The notes under the pieces are model-generated. The model had not been told where the DNA came from, did not search any database, and saw only the letters and a list, made by a program, of their open reading frames with translations. Position numbers and translations under genes: made by a program. 10,794 nt of DNA, taken from NCBI GenBank assembly GCA_037143735.1, contig JBAWYD010000079.1, positions 1 to 10,794 of the forward strand, given 5' to 3'. Shown piece after piece: positions 6,006 through 10,794 of the stretch. The DNA is from JAPLJQ01 sp037143735. Its GTDB lineage: Bacteria > Desulfobacterota > Syntrophia > Syntrophales > UBA2185. The first letter of the stretch is position 1, and the number at the start of each line of letters is the position of its first letter.

Positions 6006-6883
6006 GGGTTGTGATCTCCAATTTTCCAAACGCCTTTTTCAAGAAAAGCTTCTATGGTTTGGCGATTGGCTTTATTTATCAAATTAGAGTGTGATAATTT
6101 ATTCTTTTTTGCATATTCAGCAAGCGTCATGATGTGCGCGCCTTCCAGATACGCAAGTCTCTTATGATAACTGTTCGTCAGCGCCTTGCCGACTATTTCC
6201 TCCATGATGTTGGCAGCGCCTTTTTTTTCAAATTCCTGAAATGCTGAGTAATACATCTTGCGATCAATGAATTTGATATTCACGGGCACAAAGCCTTCCC
6301 GGATCAGCAGGTAATTATTGATGACCCTGCCGATACGGCCATTGCCGTCAACAAAGGGGTGGGTGTATTCAAAGGCAAGATGCAGCAGCGCAATACGTTT
6401 TATAATATTTTCACGGCTGTTGGCGTTATACGCGGCAAGCATTTGTTCCAATCTCTTTACTACTTCTTTGGGGTCCGGCGCTATGTGGTTGGCAACCCTG
6501 ACCCACTCACCGGCCTGACGAAATCTGCCGGCTATATCATCCCGGATATTTGCTATCAGCATTTTGTGAAGCAACAGAATAACCTCAAGGGTAAGCTCTT
6601 GTTCACTGGCTTTTGTATTGATATAAGAAACTACCCGCGCGAGGTTTTTTGCTTCAAAAATTTCTCTTTCAGTTATGTATCTATCTAAATTTATTTGTAA
6701 AAGAATTTTCTCTGTTTCTTCTAAAGTGAGGGTGCTGTTCTCGATGGCGTTGGAGTTATACACTTGCTCGGCAACCTCCGCTTCACTCAATAAGGTGAGA
6801 AGCGATTGCTTGCCGACGGAGGCGATATAATACCGCTCCCGTAAGCGATTGATTGTCGTGAAAACATGTAATGTTTTTGCCAT
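6002..6883 (-). CDS. fic: Fic-domain protein (probable AMPylase) with N-terminal inhibitory motif
   Basis: A 293-residue Fic protein, expected to transfer AMP or another nucleotide moiety to a hydroxyl side chain of a target protein. The active site is complete: HPFVDGNGRIGR at 175-186, with catalytic H175, D179, N181 and both arginines (R183, R186). The upstream GRFR (119-122) is the usual flap region. SNAIEN at 44-49 fits the (S/T)xxxE(G/N) inhibitory helix, so this is a class II Fic (N-terminal inhibition in the same chain) held off through E48. The C-terminal 50 residues (TLAEYAKKNKLSHSNLINKANRQ) look like a helix-turn-helix, as in related Fic proteins. Its stop overlaps the hsdR start as ATGA, so it is translated with the restriction subunit. 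The target is unknown. Possible roles are control of the restriction enzyme, a toxin-like defence, or self-regulation through the HTH. Confidence 0.93.
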   Translation of the reverse strand: MAKTLHVFTTINRLRERYYIASVGKQSLLTLLSEAEVAEQVYNSNAIENSTLTLEETEKILLQINLDRYITEREIFEAKNLARVVSYINTKASEQELTLEVILLLHKMLIANIRDDIAGRFRQAGEWVRVANHIAPDPKEVVKRLEQMLAAYNANSRENIIKRIALLHLAFEYTHPFVDGNGRIGRVINNYLLIREGFVPVNIKFIDRKMYYSAFQEFEKKGAANIMEEIVGKALTNSYHKRLAYLEGAHIMTLAEYAKKNKLSHSNLINKANRQTIEAFLEKGVWKIGDHNP

Positions 6884-6911
6884 AGCCTCATTAACAACTT
6901 ATTCACGTTTT

Positions 6912-6964
6912 TGTCAACATAATCGTGAAAAATGCGAAAAAAGGGGCGATTTTCACGGTTATGG
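6912..6964 (-). promoter_or_regulatory. Inverted repeat plus candidate fic-hsdR promoter
   Basis: Directly after the hsdS stop lie arms CATAATCGTGAAAAAT (6918-6933) and ATTTTCACGGTTATGG (6949-6964), facing each other across 15 bases. They abut a perfect TTGACA (6917-6912, minus strand), followed after 16 bases by GTTAAT as a possible -10, about 10 bases before the fic ATG. A further CGTGAATAAG lies inside the spacer. No T-run follows the hairpin, so operator plus promoter is more likely than a plain terminator. The fic product's C-terminal HTH is a candidate ligand. Confidence 0.5.
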
Positions 6965-6965
6965 G

Positions 6966-8183
6966 CTACAACTCCCCCGCAAATGCCTTTTGCAAGACCG
7001 ATTTTTTCAGTTCCTCCAGATCGGCCAGCTTTTGCCAGTAGATGGCTTCGAGCTTTTTGGTTTCGACGGAAAGCGCGTCGAGTTTGGCAACGATGGCGCG
7101 TTGTTCGGGGAGGGGCGGGAGTCGGATTGGATAATTCTCGATGAACTCTTTAGCCACTCTCTTATGTCCAACGGCACCGCTCATTCTTTGTGCACCTTCT
7201 TCCCTGAATTGCTCACGAGAAAGGAAGTAGTACAAAAATTCGTTGTGCAAAGATTCGGTTGTCCTGAATACAATATACTCGCTTGAACCAAAGCCGACGC
7301 CATTGCTCAGGTTCCGGGCTATGCCCAATTTTCCGTTTTCAAAGCACGGTGTTATTTTCGCTAATAGGACATCCTCTTCTGCAAAATAGGTGTAGCTTCC
7401 AGCGACGTCTTCCAATGGTCTAACTTGGCTGGCAACCAAATACTTCGAGCCAATTCCTAAGTTTTCCATTGGCACAAAGGAAACTAAATCAGAACTGACA
7501 AGCTGTTTTCGCACCTCGCTTTTGGGCGGTTTTATTAAACAAACTTCCCCCAGATTCTTCTCCTCCCACCCGTCACCCGGATTGGCAAAGACACTCTGGA
7601 GATACGATTCAAAAAGCTCACGGGCGTTTTTCAGATTCTTTTCGGCGTTTTTCTTGGCCGTAGCGATGGCGGCAAAAGCCTCATCCAAAATGACAACGAT
7701 GCGCTGCTGTTCTGGGAGCGGGGGAACGGGGGTTGAGATTTCACCTAAACTCTTTCTACTAATTCTTTTCCTCGTTGTTCCTGTTGTTTCGCGCTCAACA
7801 TCATTCAAATATTGATTCGACTGCGAGTAGTAATTAAAAAAATGAGGAGCAACTTTTTTTGAATCGAAACGCACAATAGTACAATCAACCGCAGTAATCA
7901 TTTTTTGACCAGTATTAGGCAAAATACAAGACCTACCTACGGGATCTGGCAATCTGGATATTAAGCAATCACCTTCAAATATCTCAGTGCATCTCAGTCT
8001 ATCAAATGTTATTTCTGAAATATATCGAGCTTTTTCACCCCTGTCTTTAAATAATCCATTGCCAACATTACCCGTTTGGATCAAACGGATACCATCCAAA
8101 GACTGATCTTTGCTCTCAATCCAATCACCATCGGCAAAAACTTTGCAGACCTCCCACAGCCTCTTCACTTCCCAATTCTTCAT
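6966..8183 (-). CDS. hsdS: Type I restriction-modification specificity subunit
   Basis: A 405-residue DNA-recognition subunit with the standard two-half design. The first target recognition domain covers about 1-150, then a conserved PPLPEQQRIV and helical spacer (154-200, rich in Ala/Lys). The second domain covers about 205-352, then PPLPEQRAIVAKLDAL and a closing coiled helix (356-405). Each half reads half of a bipartite DNA target, and the helices set the gap and bind HsdM. The recognition sequence cannot be read from this. The start overlaps the stop of the GIY-YIG gene (ATGA), not that of hsdM as would be usual, so expression may depend on translation of the inserted gene. Full length with no frame breaks, so probably functional. 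No second hsdS copy for recombinational switching lies in the window. Confidence 0.95.
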   Translation of the reverse strand: MKNWEVKRLWEVCKVFADGDWIESKDQSLDGIRLIQTGNVGNGLFKDRGEKARYISEITFDRLRCTEIFEGDCLISRLPDPVGRSCILPNTGQKMITAVDCTIVRFDSKKVAPHFFNYYSQSNQYLNDVERETTGTTRKRISRKSLGEISTPVPPLPEQQRIVVILDEAFAAIATAKKNAEKNLKNARELFESYLQSVFANPGDGWEEKNLGEVCLIKPPKSEVRKQLVSSDLVSFVPMENLGIGSKYLVASQVRPLEDVAGSYTYFAEEDVLLAKITPCFENGKLGIARNLSNGVGFGSSEYIVFRTTESLHNEFLYYFLSREQFREEGAQRMSGAVGHKRVAKEFIENYPIRLPPLPEQRAIVAKLDALSVETKKLEAIYWQKLADLEELKKSVLQKAFAGEL

Positions 8184-8623
8184 ACCAGCGCCTTTTCCGT
8201 TCGTGGTGAGCTTGTCGAACCATGAACGGACGTCTCAGGGCTTTCAACAAATTCAAGTCCTTCGACTGCTCGGCAGGCTCGCAGCTCCAGTCCTTCGACG
8301 GGCTCAGGAGGAACGGGGGGAGGAACGAGGGGAGGAACGGTATTAGGCGATCGGGCGAGGCGGGATACCTCTGCCCAGTCGCCGCGCATCATGGCTTCCT
8401 TCTTCTTGCGGTTCCACCCTTTGATTTGTTGCTCCGATGATAGAGCTTCCTCGCGTGTTGTGAATTCCTGGGTAAAAACCAGTGCTATCGGTCGGCGCCT
8501 GAACGTGTAGCAACTGACGATTGCACCGGTGGTGTGTTCGCTGATCCGCTTTTCAAGGTTGTCGGTGTGACCGGTGTAGTAGCTGCCGTCGGCACAACGG
8601 AGGATATACACCCAGAAGGCCAT
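8180..8623 (-). CDS. GIY-YIG endonuclease-like protein (UPF0213/YhbQ type) with repeat-derived tail
   Basis: A 147-residue protein whose first 90 residues form a small single-domain GIY-YIG nuclease: VYI at 5-7, YTG at 16-18, R26 and H30 in KRISEH, E64 in EQQIKGWNRKKK. Family members are usually about 80-100 residues. Here the tail (about 92-147) is low-complexity (PPLVPPPVPPEPVEG, GSTSSPRTE) and is translated from dispersed repeat DNA, so it is probably non-functional extension. I prefer the ATG at 8623, since GGAGG lies 8 bases upstream; a TTG at 8626 is also possible. Its stop overlaps the hsdS start. It interrupts the normal hsdM-hsdS junction and lies between direct repeats, which suggests insertion. 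A role in restriction is unproven; the nuclease could instead act on its own flanking repeats. Confidence 0.85.
   Translation of the reverse strand: MAFWVYILRCADGSYYTGHTDNLEKRISEHTTGAIVSCYTFRRRPIALVFTQEFTTREEALSSEQQIKGWNRKKKEAMMRGDWAEVSRLARSPNTVPPLVPPPVPPEPVEGLELRACRAVEGLEFVESPETSVHGSTSSPRTEKALV
8198..8230. repeat. Short dispersed palindromic repeat
   Basis: CCGTTCGTGGTGAGCTTGTC opens and GAACCATGAACGG closes this unit. The outer bases CCGTTC/GAACGG and the inner TTC/GAA are complementary. It resembles a repeat I recall as common and multicopy in many bacterial genomes. It codes for part of the GIY-YIG tail (HGSTSSPRTE) and ends 15 bases before the hsdS start. Confidence 0.65.
8260..8316 (+). 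repeat. 57-bp direct repeat, copy A
   Basis: It starts CTTCGACTGCTCGGCAGGCT and ends GGCTCAGGAGGAACGG. It matches 8647-8703 in the same orientation at 49 of 57 positions by my count. It codes for part of the GIY-YIG tail on the minus strand. A degenerate tandem of GAGGAACGGGG-like units continues to about 8340. Confidence 0.85.
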
Positions 8624-8646
8624 CAATCGTTCCTCCGGTAATCGCT

Positions 8647-8703
8647 CTTCGACTGTTCGACCGGCTTGCAGCTCGGGTCCTTCGACAGGCTCAGGATGAA
8701 CGG
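8647..8703 (+). repeat. 57-bp direct repeat, copy B
   Basis: It starts CTTCGACTGTTCGACCGGCT and ends GGCTCAGGATGAACGG. It lies in the gap between the hsdM stop and the GIY-YIG ribosome binding site. With copy A it brackets the GIY-YIG coding core at a distance of about 387 bp. Confidence 0.85.
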
Positions 8704-8733
8704 TGTTGAACGGAGCGTTATCATAGCCTTCCC

Positions 8734-10188
8734 CTATACCAGTTCCCTGATCGCACTCAGGATTTCCGCGGTTTCTTCATCAAGCCGCTTCATCTCATCC
8801 AGTATCTCCTGCGGTTCTCGGAGCGCCGTTTCATCCTTTTTATTCGGATTCTTCACTGACAGGTCGTAGGTCGTTTTGTCCACATCGGCCATGCTTACCG
8901 ACCAGGAGTTTTCCGAATCGGCTCTGGTTTTCTGCAACCGCACAAACTCCGCCAGATCGTTTTCGTTCAGCGGGTTGGTTTTGCCGAGGTTTCTGTCCAG
9001 ATTGAGCTGATAAAACCAGACGTTTTGAGTCGGAGCGCCTTTTTCAAAAAAGAGCACTACGGTTTTGACGCCTGCACCGGCGAAGACGCCGCCGGGCAGA
9101 TCCAGCACCGTATGCAGGTTGGCGCTCTCCAAGAGCAGTTTACGCAGGCTGACGGAGGCATTGTCCGTATTGGAAAGAAAGGTGTTTTTGATCACCACGC
9201 CGGCGCGGCCGCCCGCTTTGAGGATTTTGATGAAATGCTGGAGGAAAAGAAACGCGGTCTCGCCGGTCTTGATGGGGAAGTTCTGCTGTACCTCGGCGCG
9301 TTCCTTGCCGCCAAAGGGGGGATTGGCCAGGATGACGTCGTAGCGGTCTTTTTCCTGGATGTCGGCCATGTTTTCGGCCAGCGTGTTGGTATGCACGATA
9401 TTGGGCGCTTCGATGCCGTGCAGAATCATGTTCATGATGCCGATGATGTAGGCCAGCGATTTCTTTTCCTTGCCGTAGAAAGTGCTCTTTTGCAGGGTCT
9501 CCGCATCCCTGGTGGTCAGGTTCTTGCTCGTTTTTAGATATTGGAACGCCTCCGCTAGGAAACCCGCCGAACCGACCGCGCCGTCGTAAACCTTATCGCC
9601 GATGGCGGGGGCAACTACTTTCACGATTGTTTTGATGAGCGGACGGGGCGTGTAGTATTCGCCGCCGTTTCTGCCCGCGTTCCCCATGTTCTTGATTTTA
9701 TCTTCGTAAAGGTGCGACATCTCATGCTTTTCTGCATGGGAACGGAAGCGGAGTTCGTCAATCCGGTTGATGACTTCCCGCAGGTTGTAGCCGCTCTGAA
9801 TCTTGTTTTTCAGCTCGCTGAATATCTCGCCGATCTTGTATTCGATGGTGGCGGCGCTTTCGGCGGATGTCTTGAACCTTTTCAGGTAGGGAAACAGCTT
9901 GCGGTCAACAAAGTCTTTCAGGTCATCGCCTGTGAGCGCCTGGTGATGGTCGATTTTACCGTCCTTGCCTTTGGGCACTGCCCAGACTTCCCAGCGGTAC
10001 TCCGGGCTGATAATGCCTGAATAAGGCTTGCCCGACAGCTCTGCCGCCGTTTTCTTGTCCTCCTCAAAATCATCCAGATATTTCAGAAAAAGTATCCATG
10101 AGGTCTGCTCCACATAATCCAGCTCACTGCCGCAACCGGCGTCTTTATGCAGGATATCGTCAATATTCTTGAATGTTTGTTCAAACAA
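8734..10188 (-). CDS. hsdM: Type I DNA N6-adenine methyltransferase, M subunit
   Basis: A 484-residue methyltransferase subunit that, with HsdS, methylates adenine in the host target and forms the core of the restriction complex. An N-terminal helical HsdM domain (about 1-150) leads to GEYYTPR at 176-182. Motif I of the SAM site reads DGAVGSAGF at 202-210, where many relatives have DPxCGxGGF. The catalytic motif IV NPPF is at 289-292 (DVILANPPFGG). The C-terminal helices (about 440-484) would contact HsdS. Translation appears to begin at TTG (10188), with AGGAGAAATAAC just upstream; no ATG nearby fits. It is the first gene of the hsd operon. The motif I variant looks like a subfamily feature, not damage, because the surrounding sequence is well kept. 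Confidence 0.95.
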   Translation of the reverse strand: MFEQTFKNIDDILHKDAGCGSELDYVEQTSWILFLKYLDDFEEDKKTAAELSGKPYSGIISPEYRWEVWAVPKGKDGKIDHHQALTGDDLKDFVDRKLFPYLKRFKTSAESAATIEYKIGEIFSELKNKIQSGYNLREVINRIDELRFRSHAEKHEMSHLYEDKIKNMGNAGRNGGEYYTPRPLIKTIVKVVAPAIGDKVYDGAVGSAGFLAEAFQYLKTSKNLTTRDAETLQKSTFYGKEKKSLAYIIGIMNMILHGIEAPNIVHTNTLAENMADIQEKDRYDVILANPPFGGKERAEVQQNFPIKTGETAFLFLQHFIKILKAGGRAGVVIKNTFLSNTDNASVSLRKLLLESANLHTVLDLPGGVFAGAGVKTVVLFFEKGAPTQNVWFYQLNLDRNLGKTNPLNENDLAEFVRLQKTRADSENSWSVSMADVDKTTYDLSVKNPNKKDETALREPQEILDEMKRLDEETAEILSAIRELV

Positions 10189-10263
10189 AGTTATTTCTCC
10201 TGGAGCAATTTATCTCTTGCGCACGGCTTCTTTCGCGTTCATCGAAGAGAACGCCCTTCGTGG

Positions 10264-10269
10264 ATTATA
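10264..10269 (-). promoter_or_regulatory. Candidate -10 box of the hsd operon
   Basis: A perfect TATAAT on the minus strand lies about 75 bases upstream of the hsdM TTG. No good -35 is seen at the right distance; that stretch is instead occupied by one arm of an inverted repeat (10283-10295). This is compatible with an activator or repressor site, or with a false match. Confidence 0.35.
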
Positions 10270-10282
10270 GTCAATACCTTGC

Positions 10283-10342
10283 AAAATATCCGGTTGTAAG
10301 TCAAGATGAATAGGGAATCTGCTATTACTAACCGGATATTTT
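10283..10342. repeat. 13-bp perfect inverted repeat in the hsdM/antitoxin divergent region
   Basis: AAAATATCCGGTT (10283-10295) is exactly reverse-complementary to AACCGGATATTTT (10330-10342) across a 34-base spacer, with T residues following on the plus strand. It sits between divergently transcribed operons. The long spacer argues for a pair of binding sites (operator halves), though an intrinsic terminator is also possible. Confidence 0.65.
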
Positions 10343-10377
10343 TTGGTACACTGTTGCGCTGAAAGAATAGAAAAAAA

Positions 10378-10417
10378 TTGTTTACCTCGCTGCTGGTATG
10401 ATATAATGTAATACCAG
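10378..10417 (+). promoter_or_regulatory. Promoter and palindromic operator of the MazF-type toxin-antitoxin operon
   Basis: A weak -35 TTGTTT (10378-10383) precedes, at 18 bases, a perfect TATAAT (10402-10407) with the extended TGA just before it. CTGGTAT (10393-10399) and ATACCAG (10411-10417) are exact inverted repeats flanking the -10, as expected for repression by the RHH antitoxin. GGGAGG (10423-10428) is the ribosome binding site. Confidence 0.65.
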
Positions 10418-10433
10418 AAGACGGGAGGCTAAT

Positions 10434-10676
10434 ATGGGTAAAGCAAAGATTGCGATTACATTGGACGAAGAGTTTATCGGCGAATTGGACAGGCTGGTCG
10501 GCGAACACGTTTTTCAAAATCGCAGCCAGGCAATTCAGGAAGCTGTCGGCGAGAAACTCGCCCGAATGAAGCGCAGCCGACTATCGATGGAATGCGCCAA
10601 ACTCGAACCGGCATTTGAAAGGGCGATGGCAGAAGAAGGGTTAGCTGAGGATGTGAGCCAATGGCCGGAATACTGA
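10434..10676 (+). CDS. Ribbon-helix-helix antitoxin of a MazF-type toxin
   Basis: An 80-residue antitoxin. Residues 3-46 show the RHH fold: beta strand KIAITLDEEF, helix IGELDRLVGE, turn FQNRSQ, helix AIQEAVGEKLARM. RHH dimers bind palindromic operators, and one (CTGGTAT/ATACCAG) flanks the promoter -10. The C-terminal part (about 50-80, acidic, ending WPEY) is the probable toxin-binding segment. The ATG at 10434 follows GGGAGG at good spacing. The last 16 bases overlap the toxin gene, the usual arrangement for these pairs. E. coli MazE has a different (AbrB-like) fold, so the mazE symbol is not used. Pairing with MazF is inferred from the neighbour. Confidence 0.88.
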   Translation: MGKAKIAITLDEEFIGELDRLVGEHVFQNRSQAIQEAVGEKLARMKRSRLSMECAKLEPAFERAMAEEGLAEDVSQWPEY

Positions 10677-10794
10677 GAGGCGAGATTCGCTGGGCGGATT
10701 TGAATCCTGTGCGAGGCCATGAGCAGGCAGGCTTGCGTCCTGTCATGATCTTGAGCCACGATATCTTTAATGAACGTTCAGGTACCGTCATAGC
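10661..10794 (+). CDS. mazF: MazF/PemK-family toxin, 5' part, runs off the window
   Basis: The first 44 codons of a probable mRNA-cleaving endoribonuclease of the MazF/PemK family. The visible N-terminus has the family signature: GEIRWADLNPVRGHEQAG (the first strand and the G-x-E-Q loop), then RPVMILSHDIFNERSGTVI, corresponding to the RPxLIls and N-x-xsgtvi strands of the SH3-like barrel. Only about 40 percent of the usual 110 residues is visible, so intactness of the 3' part cannot be judged. The ATG at 10661 lies inside the antitoxin gene, whose TGA is at 10674-10676. Expression is therefore coupled and autoregulated through the upstream operator. Confidence 0.9.
   Translation, partial: MAGILRGEIRWADLNPVRGHEQAGLRPVMILSHDIFNERSGTVI

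Noticed and set aside
6966..8183. Phase-variable hsdS shufflon
   Set aside because: Only one hsdS is present, with no second target-recognition cassette, inverted repeats or recombinase in the window.
8110..8440. Small plus-strand frames over the repeats (also 8666-8869, containing SFDRLRMNG)
   Set aside because: They are translations of dispersed repeat DNA opposite hsd/GIY-YIG genes, a common source of false genes.
8200..8703. CRISPR array
   Set aside because: There are only two 57-bp repeats spaced by a whole gene, plus short degenerate tandems; no regular spacers and no cas genes.
9025..9537. Plus-strand open frame opposite hsdM
   Set aside because: It is a shadow of the methyltransferase gene, with no ribosome binding site.
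10283..10344. Simple rho-independent terminator for a plus-strand gene
   Set aside because: No plus-strand gene lies upstream of it within thousands of bases and the loop is long (34 bases); operator halves are at least as likely.
10239..10517. Minus-strand open frame across the divergent control region
   Set aside because: It overlaps the antitoxin promoter and gene start and has no ribosome binding site or family features.

Overview
The window looks like part of an accessory (defence and mobile) region of a bacterial chromosome with mid-range GC. The best guess for the source is a Desulfobacterota/Deltaproteobacteria-type genome. The basis is the style of the dispersed palindromic repeats (the GGGACAGCGCCC hairpins and the CTTCGACAGGCTCAGGATGAACGG-type repeats) and a cobalamin-riboswitch/CbpA/CbpB cassette, which I recall mainly from that group. 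This assignment is inference; there is no marker gene.

Left part, plus strand: a mostly non-coding 5' region (1-516) holds a perfect 22-bp palindrome and an 80-bp dispersed inverted repeat. It is followed by a type II toxin-antitoxin pair (ribbon-helix-helix antitoxin 517-744, RelE/ParE-like toxin 725-1039) and a HAD-family phosphatase (1044-1661) that begins 4 bases after the toxin stop.

Middle, minus strand: a compact RiPP-type cassette. In transcription order it has a cobalamin riboswitch (3526 to 3340), an intrinsic terminator as expression platform (3316 to 3270), a 35-codon precursor peptide (3241-3134, CbpA-like) and a radical SAM/SPASM maturase (3134-1719, CbpB-like) whose start codon overlaps the peptide stop. 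The cassette is bracketed by two copies, in opposite orientation, of the same palindromic repeat (1651-1708 and 3591-3657).

Right part, minus strand: a type I restriction-modification locus in the order hsdM (10188-8734), GIY-YIG nuclease (8623-8180), hsdS (8183-6966), fic (6883-6002), hsdR (6005-3681). ATGA overlaps couple GIY-YIG to hsdS and fic to hsdR. The GIY-YIG gene sits between 57-bp direct repeats and looks inserted between hsdM and hsdS. fic encodes an AMPylase-type protein with an intact active site, a built-in inhibitory motif and a C-terminal helical, HTH-like region.

Far right, plus strand: a second toxin-antitoxin operon, with an RHH antitoxin (10434-10676) and the first 44 codons of a MazF/PemK toxin (10661 to the window end). 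A palindromic operator covers its -10 box.

Together this is a restriction/toxin island around a B12-responsive peptide-modification cassette. The two most interesting items are the CbpA/CbpB cassette, whose product and purpose I do not know to be established, and the repeat-flanked GIY-YIG gene lodged inside the hsd operon.
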